Counted from the stretch's first letter, positions 1 through 6,688 are shown. The stretch: 13,018 nucleotides of DNA from CAYZAW01 sp964476505 (GCA_964476505.1 CAYZAW010000053.1:1-13018), one strand, 5' to 3'. Notes: a model not told the origin generated them from the letters alone. Numbers and translations: made by a program.

Positions 1-561
1 GACCGGCGGCTGGATGATGGGCACCAGCGCCATGTAGGAATAAGCCGCAACGGAAATGGGGCCTATCAGGTCTTCCGCAAATTGCGAGGCCACAACGATC
101 GATGTTGGGCCATCCGCCGTTCCTATGATACCGATGGTGGCGGCGGAGTACAGATCGAACCCCAGCGCCGGGAACAGCTCGTTGATGGCAAGCACCGCAA
201 TGATGGTAAAGAAAATACCGAACTGCGCCGCCGCGCCAAAGAATATCATCTTAGGCGTTGCAAACAGAGGCCTAAAATCCGTCATTGCGCCGATGCCAAT
301 GAATATCAGCACCGGGAACAGCTCCGTAATTATACCGGCATCGTATAAAATACGCATCACGCCCGGCGCATTGTCCGCCATCCACACCATGCTGAAGGGC
401 AGATTTACCAAAATAGCGCCAAACCCGATGGGCAAAAGCAGCATGGGCTCGTATTTCTTTTTGACAGCCAGATAGATCAATACGCCGCCAATGAGGTACA
501 TCACCAAGTATTCCCAGCGGAAATCCAGTACGCCCTCAAAAAGCTTTAACCAACCGCTCAT
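1..561 (-). CDS. Sodium-translocating decarboxylase beta subunit (OadB/GcdB/MmdB family), C-terminus cut by window edge
   Basis: This is the first 187 residues of the integral membrane subunit that couples decarboxylation of a biotin-bound carboxyl group to Na+ export. The family has about 375-430 residues, so roughly half is missing past the left edge. Hydrophobic segments fill the visible part. Family hallmarks are GIGAMTDFRPL (89-99), IGIIGTADGPTS (143-154), whose Asp150 matches the essential Na+-site Asp203 of the Klebsiella oxaloacetate decarboxylase, and SYMALVPIIQPP (175-186). The ATG at 559-561 is preceded by CGGAGGA seven bases upstream. Partner alpha, gamma and delta subunits are not in view, so the substrate (oxaloacetate, methylmalonyl-CoA or glutaconyl-CoA) cannot be told. 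The family call is secure; I leave the symbol open. Confidence 0.93.
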   Translation of the reverse strand, partial: MSGWLKLFEGVLDFRWEYLVMYLIGGVLIYLAVKKKYEPMLLLPIGFGAILVNLPFSMVWMADNAPGVMRILYDAGIITELFPVLIFIGIGAMTDFRPLFATPKMIFFGAAAQFGIFFTIIAVLAINELFPALGFDLYSAATIGIIGTADGPTSIVVASQFAEDLIGPISVAAYSYMALVPIIQPPV

Positions 562-596
562 TCACGTTCCTCCGATATTTTAAACATATTTATCAT

Positions 597-625
597 ATTG
601 TATTCTGCCGAGGGTATCCCGTCAA
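597..625 (-). promoter_or_regulatory. Sigma-A-type promoter for the decarboxylase beta subunit gene
   Basis: On the minus strand, TTGACG (625-620) and TACAAT (602-597) are separated by exactly 17 bases. The start of transcription would fall near 590, giving a leader of about 29 bases before the ATG at 561. A 6-bp inverted repeat, CCGAGG-n12-CCTCGG (608-631), encloses the -35 box and could be an operator. A second candidate, the extended -10 element TGTTATACT (TATACT at 647-652), lies about 50 bases further upstream but lacks a clear -35 box. Confidence 0.7.
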
Positions 626-722
626 CCTCGGAAATCCTTATAGCTTAGTATAACAGAAAACCTGTACGGGGTCTTAACATTGCTTCCTTTTGTAAATAAA
701 CGTTCATTCTTTGAAGAAATAC

Positions 723-751
723 TTTACACCCCCGGTATATCCTTTTATAAT
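723..751 (+). promoter_or_regulatory. Sigma-A-type promoter for the vanW-family gene
   Basis: TTTACA (723-728) and a perfect TATAAT (746-751) are 17 bases apart. Transcription would begin near 758 and give a leader of about 65 bases. An inverted repeat TTCTT-TG-AAGAA (707-718) ends four bases before the -35 box and may be a regulator site. Confidence 0.8.
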
Positions 752-759
752 GTACAAGT

Positions 760-791
760 CAATGTTTAATCTGCTAAACAGCCGAACATTG
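760..791 (+). promoter_or_regulatory. Inverted repeats in the 5' leader of the vanW-family gene
   Basis: CAATGTT (760-766) is the exact reverse complement of AACATTG (785-791). Nested between them, TGTTTA (763-768) pairs with TAAACA (775-780) around a 6-base loop. The two hairpins share bases 763-766, so they exclude one another. They begin almost at the predicted transcript 5' end. They could be a DNA operator, a 5' stabilising stem or a small RNA switch. There is no T-tract, so this is not a terminator. Function is unproven. Confidence 0.4.
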
Positions 792-822
792 TAGGCTAGC
801 GTGTAGACGGAGGTATAGCAGT

Positions 823-2346
823 ATGGAAGAATTCATTCCCTCGCCGGAGGGCGAATACGAAGAGGAGCTGGCACCTCAGCGTCCTCGTAAAAAGAAGTCT
901 CATTGGCTTGCCATCTCGCTCATTACCCTTGCGGTATTGGGCATTGGCGTGTTTGTTGCGTATACGGTTCTGCAAAAGAACGAAGAGGTACGGCAAAGCA
1001 TCATACAGTCTCCCCTGTACCCGGAAGGCGTTGTGATCAACGGCGTTCCCGTTGGGAACATGACGGAGGAATCCGCCCGGCTTGCGGTAAGAGAAACCGA
1101 ACAGGCCATGGCAGATGCTATCTCCTTTAGCCTTACGCTGGACGGCGCTTCTTATCCGGTATCCGGTAACGATCTGGGTCTGCAATTCAATACGGACGAC
1201 GTATTGGCAGAGGCCAAAACCATTGCCCGTGACGGTACGTTGCAGGAGCTGCAAGAGGAGCTGGAGGCGCTAAAGGCTTCCCCCGTGCAGTTTGATACCA
1301 CGTATACCGCATGCGATACCGCCTCAGTCAGCACTTTTGTTGCAAAGCTTGCCGGTGAGATCGACCGTGCGCCTGTTGACGCCTCCTTTGTACCTAATCC
1401 GGAGGGCGTTTCCCCGGAGGGAGAACGCTTTATATACACCGAGGATCAGGACGGCGTTGTAGTAGACCAAAAGGCTTTGGTTGAGAAGATCGCTGCTATG
1501 GTAGAAGCAAAAAGCTTTGCGGATACCGATATTCCGGTGAGTAAAACCACCGCCGCAGTTACGCTGGAGGGCATTAAGCAAAACGTTGTGCTGCGCTCCT
1601 CCGCGTTTACCAGCTTTAATAAAAAGCCGTATAACCGGGAAAGCCGGGTACATAACATCAAAAAAGCCTGCGGACTGATCAACGGAAAGATTTTGCAGCC
1701 CGGCGAGGTGTTCTCCATGAACGATACGCTTGGAGACCGTACCTTTGCTGCGGGTTGGGAAGCCGCTCCCGCCATCGTACAGGGACGCGACGAGGATCAG
1801 GCAGGCGGCGGCGTTTGCCAAACCTCTACCACCATGTACCTTGCCGTATTAAAGGGAGAGCTGGAGGTCGTATACAGGCAGGGGCATTCCGGCCGCTTGG
1901 GATATATCAACGGCGGGCTGGACGCTACCATCGACAGCGGACGAATCGATCTCAAATGGAAAAACAATACGGATTCTCCCATTTATATCTTTAGCTATGT
2001 GATCGACACCGAGGAGGACAAATCCTTCCATGTGGAATTATACGGCGATCCACTGCCGGATGATTTTGACGAAATCACGCTGACTTCTAAAAAGGTAGAA
2101 ACCCTTACGCCTACCGGGCCCATCCAGTACATTACGGATTACACGATGCCAGCCGGATACAGCGAGGTGTATATCAAGCGGAAGAACGGCTCCGTGTACA
2201 ATTCCTATAAAACCTATTGGAAAGACGGTGTGGAGCTGCGAACGGAATTCATTGACGAAACCATTTATAAGCCGTACAACGGCGAAACCATCGTAGGCCC
2301 GCCGATATACACAGCGCCTGTGGTAGAGCAAGCCCCAACCGCATAA
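823..2346 (+). CDS. VanW family protein, membrane-anchored with PG-binding-like and G5-like regions
   Basis: This 507-residue protein has a short charged cytoplasmic tail, one membrane span at about 28-50, and an extracellular remainder. Residues about 60-250 resemble the PG_binding_4 repeats that usually precede VanW domains, with a typical YPEGVVINGVPVGNMT start near 66-81. The VanW domain follows (about 264-395), with FNKKPYNRESRVHNI, INGKILQPGEVFS and the near-invariant GGGVCQTSTTMY (328-339). Residues about 424-492 look like a G5 domain ending in YKPYNGETIVG. VanW was named from vancomycin-resistance clusters, but its biochemical role is not established and most family members are not resistance genes. 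A cell-envelope role is an inference from the architecture. GGAGGT sits eight bases before the ATG. The gene has its own promoter and terminator, so it is probably transcribed alone. Confidence 0.92.
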   Translation: MEEFIPSPEGEYEEELAPQRPRKKKSHWLAISLITLAVLGIGVFVAYTVLQKNEEVRQSIIQSPLYPEGVVINGVPVGNMTEESARLAVRETEQAMADAISFSLTLDGASYPVSGNDLGLQFNTDDVLAEAKTIARDGTLQELQEELEALKASPVQFDTTYTACDTASVSTFVAKLAGEIDRAPVDASFVPNPEGVSPEGERFIYTEDQDGVVVDQKALVEKIAAMVEAKSFADTDIPVSKTTAAVTLEGIKQNVVLRSSAFTSFNKKPYNRESRVHNIKKACGLINGKILQPGEVFSMNDTLGDRTFAAGWEAAPAIVQGRDEDQAGGGVCQTSTTMYLAVLKGELEVVYRQGHSGRLGYINGGLDATIDSGRIDLKWKNNTDSPIYIFSYVIDTEEDKSFHVELYGDPLPDDFDEITLTSKKVETLTPTGPIQYITDYTMPAGYSEVYIKRKNGSVYNSYKTYWKDGVELRTEFIDETIYKPYNGETIVGPPIYTAPVVEQAPTA

Positions 2347-2354
2347 CACAACGA

Positions 2355-2380
2355 AAAACGAGCCGGAAACGGCTCGTTTT
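2355..2380. terminator. Bidirectional rho-independent terminator between the vanW-family gene and punA
   Basis: AAAACGAGCCG (2355-2365) pairs perfectly with CGGCTCGTTTT (2370-2380) around a GAAA tetraloop, giving an 11-bp stem. It ends in T residues read from the plus strand and in five T residues read from the minus strand (2354-2358). It lies nine bases after the vanW-family stop and 22 bases after the punA stop, so it can end both convergent transcripts. Confidence 0.93.
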
Positions 2381-2401
2381 GATTTGCAAAGCAGTATCGA
2401 A

Positions 2402-3232
2402 TTAAACTAAAAGCACTTCCTCCAGCGCAATGTTCACAAGCTCTGTAAACCGCTCCTTGGCCTCCTTTGCCACGGCCTGCACTTCCTCATGCGACAGCTT
2501 GGCCTCCGTTACGCCTGCGGCGGCGTTGGTAATCAAAGAGATACCCAGCGTTCTCATACCGCAGTGCGCTGCCGCGATGGCCTCCGGCACGGTAGACATC
2601 CCAACCGCGTCCGCGCCCAAGGTACGCGCCATGCGAATTTCCGCAGGCGTTTCGTAAGACGGGCCGGAGAACATCATGTACACGCCTTCCTCCAGCGTGA
2701 GCCCGTGAGAAAGCGCTGCGCTTTTTAGCGCCATACGCAAAGCCTTATCGTATACGTTAGACATATCCGGGAACCGCGGGCCAAAGGCATCCCAGTTTTT
2801 ACCGATCAGCGGATTCATGCCGGAGAAGTTGATGTGATCGTTAATGAGCATCAGCGTTCCCGGGGCAAACGAGGTGTTAACGCCGCCTGCGGCATTTGTC
2901 AGCAGCAGGTATTTTGCGCCGATGCACTGCATAGCGCGTACGCCAAGGGTCATTTCCTGCATGGAATACCCCTCGTAATAATGAAAGCGCCCCTGCATGG
3001 CGATGACCGGCATGCCATGATGCTCGCCAATCACAAATCGGTTTTGATGGCCCTCCACATGCGAAGTAGGAAAGCCCTTGATGTCGCAAAAGTCCACATA
3101 GGTTTTATGCTCCAGTGTTTCGGAATACCCGCCCAAGCCGGAGCCCAATATCAGGCCGACCAGCGGCTTGCGTTTATCCGCATGCTCTATTGCGTTTACC
3201 GCATGCATAACAACGTTTTCCAACTGCTGCAT
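2402..3232 (-). CDS. punA: Purine nucleoside phosphorylase (trimeric inosine/guanosine type)
   Basis: This cytoplasmic enzyme splits purine (deoxy)nucleosides with phosphate into free base and (deoxy)ribose-1-phosphate. The 276-residue length is normal for the trimeric PNP class. Visible motifs are the phosphate loop GSGLGGY (30-36), GRFHYYEG (81-88, phosphate-binding His84), TNAAGG (112-117), NDHIN (131-135), FSGPSYETPAE (188-198, Glu194 matching human Glu201) and ITNAAAG (234-240, Asn236 matching human Asn243). I chose the ATG at 3230-3232 because AGGAG lies five bases upstream. An in-frame TTG nine codons earlier has no ribosome site. The gene begins 36 bases after deoB stops, in the same operon, and DeoB acts on the sugar phosphate it releases. 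Guanosine/inosine specificity is inferred from class. Confidence 0.95.
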   Translation of the reverse strand: MQQLENVVMHAVNAIEHADKRKPLVGLILGSGLGGYSETLEHKTYVDFCDIKGFPTSHVEGHQNRFVIGEHHGMPVIAMQGRFHYYEGYSMQEMTLGVRAMQCIGAKYLLLTNAAGGVNTSFAPGTLMLINDHINFSGMNPLIGKNWDAFGPRFPDMSNVYDKALRMALKSAALSHGLTLEEGVYMMFSGPSYETPAEIRMARTLGADAVGMSTVPEAIAAAHCGMRTLGISLITNAAAGVTEAKLSHEEVQAVAKEAKERFTELVNIALEEVLLV

Positions 3233-3237
3233 CTTTT

Positions 3238-3242
3238 CTCCT
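3238..3242 (-). promoter_or_regulatory. Ribosome binding site that fixes the punA start
   Basis: AGGAG on the minus strand, five bases before the ATG at 3232. The longer reading frame starts with TTG at 3259 and has no such site, so this decides the N-terminus. Confidence 0.8.
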
Positions 3243-3268
3243 TCCCGTTTATCCGCCAAGCGTATAGG

Positions 3269-4441
3269 CTACTTCATGATTTCCTTTAGGAAGGAAACGC
3301 CCTCTGTCCATGCCTTACCGGTCAGGTATTCGTATACGGTTGCGCCGATATCCGCAAAGGTTTCGCGCGTTCCGATGCACACGCCGGGCTTCACATTTGC
3401 GCCGGTGATCAATACGGGAATGTATTCCCGAGTGTGATCGGTGCCCTCTGTAGTAGGATCGCAGCCGTGGTCTGCGGTAATGATCAAAATATCATCCGGT
3501 TGTAAGCTGCGCTCCATTTCGGGCAGCGCCGCATCAAACTGCTCCAGCGCGGCGGCATAGCCTTCCACGTCGTTCCGATGCCCGTAAAGCATATCAAAAT
3601 CCACCAAATTCACAAAAACAAAATCCCCTTGCCCCGCCTTGATGATTCGCTGGGTGGCGGCGATTCCGGTGTTGTTGTTCTTAGTGTGATCCACCGTGGA
3701 GATACCCCGATGGCAGAAAATATCCTCGATTTTGCCCACGCAAACGGTTTCCATGCCATGTTTTACAAGAGCGTCCAATATGGTATCCCGGGGCGGCTCC
3801 AAGGCATAATCCTTACGATTTTCCGTTCGGGTATAGCTTCCGATTGTTCCTAAGAACGGGCGTGCGATCACTCGCCCTACCAAGTGCTCTCCAACAAGCA
3901 TCGCACGGGCGATCTCGCAGATGCGGTATAATTCTGCAAGCGGTATCACTTCTTCATGGGCAGCAATTTGAAACACGCTGTCCGCAGAGGTATAAACGAT
4001 GGGCTTGCCGGTTTTCACATGCTCGTCACCCAGGCGCTGGATGATCTCCGTGCCGGAGGCCACGCAGTTGCCAAGCGTTTCACGCCCGATACGGGCTTCA
4101 AATTCGTCTATCACTTCCTTGGGAAAGCCGTTGGGATAGGTGCTAAAGGGTTGTTCCAGCGCAAGCCCTGCCATTTCCCAATGGCCGCAGGTGGTATCCT
4201 TGGCAAAGGTTTTTTCCGCCGCTTTGCCGTAAGCGCCGGTCACTTCCCCGGCATAGGCGGGAAGCGTGCTTCCTTGGATGTTGCAAAGCCCCAGCCGCGT
4301 CATATTCGGTACATCAAGCCTGCCTCGAACACGGCAAATGTTGCCGATGGTGTTCGCCTTTTCATCACCAAATTTATATGCATCCGGCATTGCGCCGATC
4401 CCGGCGCTGTCCAGTACGATCAATATTGCGCGCTTTTTCAT
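3269..4441 (-). CDS. deoB: Phosphopentomutase
   Basis: DeoB interconverts (deoxy)ribose-1-phosphate and (deoxy)ribose-5-phosphate, linking nucleoside breakdown to central carbon metabolism. It belongs to the alkaline phosphatase/cofactor-independent phosphoglycerate mutase superfamily with two metal ions. The 390 residues match the family. Motifs are LIVLDSAGIGAMPD (7-20, metal ligand Asp11), KDTTCGHWEM (81-90, with the Thr phosphate acceptor most likely Thr83 by alignment to Thr85 of the Bacillus cereus enzyme), a cap region in the middle, VDFDMLYGHRND, and the C-terminal metal site TADHGCDPTTEGTDHTREY. The ATG at 4439-4441 has GGAGGT seven bases upstream. An upstream in-frame extension of 18 codons runs back through the promoter and is not credible. 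deoB starts the deoB-punA operon, directly behind spo0A. Confidence 0.96.
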   Translation of the reverse strand: MKKRAILIVLDSAGIGAMPDAYKFGDEKANTIGNICRVRGRLDVPNMTRLGLCNIQGSTLPAYAGEVTGAYGKAAEKTFAKDTTCGHWEMAGLALEQPFSTYPNGFPKEVIDEFEARIGRETLGNCVASGTEIIQRLGDEHVKTGKPIVYTSADSVFQIAAHEEVIPLAELYRICEIARAMLVGEHLVGRVIARPFLGTIGSYTRTENRKDYALEPPRDTILDALVKHGMETVCVGKIEDIFCHRGISTVDHTKNNNTGIAATQRIIKAGQGDFVFVNLVDFDMLYGHRNDVEGYAAALEQFDAALPEMERSLQPDDILIITADHGCDPTTEGTDHTREYIPVLITGANVKPGVCIGTRETFADIGATVYEYLTGKAWTEGVSFLKEIMK

Positions 4442-4463
4442 AGCATTCACCTCCGATACGTTG

Positions 4464-4492
4464 ATTGTATCATTCGCCTCTTTTTCGGTCAA
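4464..4492 (-). promoter_or_regulatory. Sigma-A-type promoter of the deoB-punA operon
   Basis: TTGACC (4492-4487) and TACAAT (4469-4464) are 17 bases apart on the minus strand. Transcription would start near 4457, so the leader is only about 16 bases and the GGAGGT site (4454-4449) is almost at the 5' end of the message. The -35 box begins three bases beyond the spo0A terminator stem. Confidence 0.8.
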
Positions 4493-4495
4493 CAA

Positions 4496-4524
4496 AACAG
4501 CGCGAAGGATTGCTTCGCGCTGTT
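4496..4524 (-). terminator. Rho-independent terminator of spo0A
   Basis: AACAGCGCGAAG (4496-4507) and CTTCGCGCTGTT (4513-4524) form a perfect 12-bp stem with a 5-base loop, 12 bases past the spo0A stop codon. Read on the minus strand it is followed by TTGTTGACC, so the stem end and tail together give a T-rich run (TGTTTTGTT), though not a perfect T-tract. The tail overlaps the deoB -35 box. Confidence 0.88.
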
Positions 4525-4536
4525 AAGATATATCCT

Positions 4537-5316
4537 TTATTTTGTGAATTTCATTCTGACCCTGTCGGCGATCATGGCAATGAATTCCGCATTGGTGGGC
4601 TTTCCCTTTTTATCGTTGACCGTATAGCCGAAATACTCGTAAATGACCTTGGTGTCGCCCCTGATCCATGCCACCTCGATGGCGTTTCTGATAGCCCGCT
4701 CCACAAGCATCGCCCGTGTGCCGCACTCCTGCGCCACCAGCGGGTAAACATCCTTGGTGATGGCCACATTGGAGGGTTCGTCCGACTCTACCAGAAGCTG
4801 TATTGCCGTTCGTAAGTAATGATACCCTTTTAAATGCGCGGGTACACCGATGGCTCTGATTTGCTTTGTGATTTCCTCACGCAGGCGGGTTTTGGATGCG
4901 TAAGGAAGGTATTGCTCATAGATATAGGCGTCGCGTTCTTTGCGGGTAGGAATGTTGGCAAAGCGGATCACTTGGCTCATCACGTTCATGGCGCTGACTG
5001 GCTTTGCAAAGCAATAGATCACGCCATACTTTTGAAATTCGAACAGAAGGTTTTCCGTAACAAATATGGAGGTGATAAACACCATGGGGCGCTTTATCAT
5101 ATCGATCTGGCGCATTTTTGCCAGCACCGCCAAGCCGTCCAGCTTGGGCAATATGGTATCCATGAGTAAAATATCTACCCGCTGCGTGGATAAAACATCC
5201 AGCACGCTTTGGCCATCCTCCACGGGCGGCAGTATTTCTACATCCGTTTGCCCCTCAAAACACTTAATCAGTTCGTCCCGTTCAAATACGTTCCCATCCG
5301 CTACTAACAGCTTCAT
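4537..5316 (-). CDS. spo0A: Stage 0 sporulation response regulator Spo0A
   Basis: Spo0A is the master transcription factor that commits the cell to sporulation when phosphorylated. The receiver domain (1-120) has the phospho-acceptor Asp53 in LLMDTILPKLDG, Thr82 and Lys105. The short linker leads to the effector domain (about 143-259), with the family signatures IGVPAHLKGYHYLR (156-169), VERAIRNAIEVAW (205-217), FGYTV and KPTNAEFIAM. Length 259 against 267 in Bacillus subtilis. Two oddities: the paired acids normally seen as ADDN near the N-terminus read ADGN (Gly8), and in the recognition helix the usual SRVERAIRH reads MLVERAIRN. The ATG at 5316 has GGGGGT nine bases upstream. The gene lies 31 bases after spoIVB, the usual order, and I recognise no sigma-H or sigma-A promoter in that gap. 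Confidence 0.95.
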   Translation of the reverse strand: MKLLVADGNVFERDELIKCFEGQTDVEILPPVEDGQSVLDVLSTQRVDILLMDTILPKLDGLAVLAKMRQIDMIKRPMVFITSIFVTENLLFEFQKYGVIYCFAKPVSAMNVMSQVIRFANIPTRKERDAYIYEQYLPYASKTRLREEITKQIRAIGVPAHLKGYHYLRTAIQLLVESDEPSNVAITKDVYPLVAQECGTRAMLVERAIRNAIEVAWIRGDTKVIYEYFGYTVNDKKGKPTNAEFIAMIADRVRMKFTK

Positions 5317-5347
5317 TCCTTTTTTACCCCCGCCATGTTAGTCAGAA

Positions 5348-6622
5348 TTATTGCGTTGCAATCTGCCGCATCCAGTCTGTATACATGCAATACCCCTTCG
5401 TTGGATCATTTACAAATACATGGGTCACCACGCCGATGAGCCTGCCGTTTTGCAGCAGCGGGCTCCCACTCATGCCCTGCACGATGCCGCCGGTCTTTTG
5501 CAGCAGCTCCTCATCCGTGATCTCGATCACCAATCCCTTTGGCGCAGGACTGCTCTGCGGGTTTACCTTGATGATCTCGCAATCATAGGCGGCAATGCCC
5601 TCGTCGGACAGTGTTGTAAGCAGCTCTGCCGGGCCTGTTACCGCATCATCCGGGTACCCCATGAGGATTCCTTGCGGATACAGCGGATTGTAATAACCCT
5701 GATACATGCTGCCGTATATACCGTACTCGGTATTGCGCTCGATGTTCCCAAGCGACAGGCTTGCCGTGCCGAATGTTCCCCTAAGCTCCCCCGGCTCTCC
5801 CTGTGCACCCTGCACGATATCAACAATACTGGATTGCAGGATTTCCCCTTCCCGCACCGTTAAATTGGAGTTGGTATCCACATCCGTAATGGCATGTCCC
5901 AGCGCTGCATATTTATTGCAGGACGGATCGTAGAAGGAAAGCGTACCTACGCCCGCGGTGCTGTCCCGCACCCAAATGCCCAGCCGGGAGCGCCCGTCCG
6001 CCGTGTCCACCAGCGGATGTACCTCCGTTTCAAAGCGCTTGCCCTGCCGCAGTACCGTAAGAAGGTAGGCGCTATCTCCAAGATTGCAAAGCGCGGACAA
6101 ATGCGCCGCATCCTTGATCTCTACTCCATTGACGGCTTCAATCACGTCGCCCGCCTGCAGCCCGGCTTCCACCGCCGGGCTGATGCGCTGCCCCGTCTGC
6201 GTATCCACGGTGGATACGCCTACCACCAGCGCCCCCTTGGTATGCAGCGTGACCCCGATGGAATCTCCGCCCGGTACCAGCACAACGGTATCCTGCACGT
6301 GCACCGTAACGGTTTTTACGGGCAACAGCCCCAACAGCTTGATTTGGACGACCTGCCTGCCGGCCTCGTCGCTTATTCCGGTTACCTCGGAGAGGCGCTC
6401 GTCCTGCTGCCCGGATACGGTGATCGACCTGTTTTCGCTTTCCACCGTTACAAACGCTTCCGCCAAAAATGGCAGTCGCAGAGATTCTCCATGTTCCAGA
6501 TATACGTCGCCGGACAGCATCCGTACAGAGCGAAGCGGCTCCGTAAAGTTCAGAGCAACCAGCCCCATGCAAAGCAACGCACCTACAACCCGAGCCGTAA
6601 TTCCGGCAATACGCTTTATCAA
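5348..6622 (-). CDS. spoIVB: SpoIVB serine peptidase (S55 family), sigma-K checkpoint signalling protease
   Basis: SpoIVB is made in the forespore, crosses into the intermembrane space and cleaves SpoIVFA, which frees SpoIVFB to process pro-sigma-K in the mother cell. The 424-residue protein has an N-terminal membrane segment or signal (about 5-25), a PDZ domain (about 115-205, with AGLQAGDVIEAVNG) and the S55 peptidase domain. The catalytic triad can be placed: His243 in LGHAITDVDT, Asp370 and Ser385 in GMSGSP, spaced exactly as His236, Asp363 and Ser378 of Bacillus subtilis. THVFVNDPTKGY (400-411) is another family block. The start is TTG at 6620-6622, with GGGGTG five bases upstream. An in-frame TGA lies four codons before it and no ATG or GTG lies between. 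The promoter upstream is of sigma-G type. Confidence 0.95.
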   Translation of the reverse strand: MIKRIAGITARVVGALLCMGLVALNFTEPLRSVRMLSGDVYLEHGESLRLPFLAEAFVTVESENRSITVSGQQDERLSEVTGISDEAGRQVVQIKLLGLLPVKTVTVHVQDTVVLVPGGDSIGVTLHTKGALVVGVSTVDTQTGQRISPAVEAGLQAGDVIEAVNGVEIKDAAHLSALCNLGDSAYLLTVLRQGKRFETEVHPLVDTADGRSRLGIWVRDSTAGVGTLSFYDPSCNKYAALGHAITDVDTNSNLTVREGEILQSSIVDIVQGAQGEPGELRGTFGTASLSLGNIERNTEYGIYGSMYQGYYNPLYPQGILMGYPDDAVTGPAELLTTLSDEGIAAYDCEIIKVNPQSSPAPKGLVIEITDEELLQKTGGIVQGMSGSPLLQNGRLIGVVTHVFVNDPTKGYCMYTDWMRQIATQ

Positions 6623-6627
6623 TACAA

Positions 6628-6633
6628 CACCCC
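6628..6633 (-). promoter_or_regulatory. Ribosome binding site for the TTG start of spoIVB
   Basis: GGGGTG on the minus strand, five bases before the TTG at 6622. It supports a non-ATG start for spoIVB, since the nearest upstream ATG is out of frame. Confidence 0.6.
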
Positions 6634-6658
6634 ATCAATTCGTAATTATGAACGATAT

Positions 6659-6688
6659 TAGGATGGGCATGTTTGGGCCTTGCTATGC
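6659..6688 (-). promoter_or_regulatory. Sigma-G-type forespore promoter of spoIVB
   Basis: On the minus strand, GCATA (6688-6684) and CATCCTA (6665-6659) are separated by exactly 18 bases. The sigma-G consensus known from Bacillus subtilis is GHATR, 18 bases, CATnHTA, so every defined position matches. Transcription would begin near 6652, about 30 bases before the TTG start. spoIVB is a known sigma-G (and weakly sigma-F) target. I did not find the GG-rich -10 expected for strict sigma-F recognition. Confidence 0.75.

Noticed and set aside
56..475. A 139-residue open frame on the plus strand at the left edge.
   Set aside because: The minus strand encodes the decarboxylase beta subunit with clear hallmarks, so the plus-strand frame is a shadow.
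1324..1821. A 165-residue open frame on the minus strand.
   Set aside because: It is antisense to the VanW domain region, has no ribosome site and no recognisable motif.
823..2346. Vancomycin resistance gene.
   Set aside because: The VanW domain name comes from resistance clusters, but no vanH/A/X/R/S-type neighbours are present and most VanW proteins in Firmicutes are unrelated to resistance.
3956..4627. A 223-residue open frame on the plus strand.
   Set aside because: It is antisense to deoB and the end of spo0A, shows no family motif, and runs across the terminator and promoter between them.
5317..5700. Search for a sigma-H promoter or a 0A-box in front of spo0A, including AAGGAAT on the minus strand around 5668-5674.
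   Set aside because: No matching -10 element at the right distance and no TGNCGAA-type box were seen. spo0A control in this genome therefore cannot be read from the sequence.
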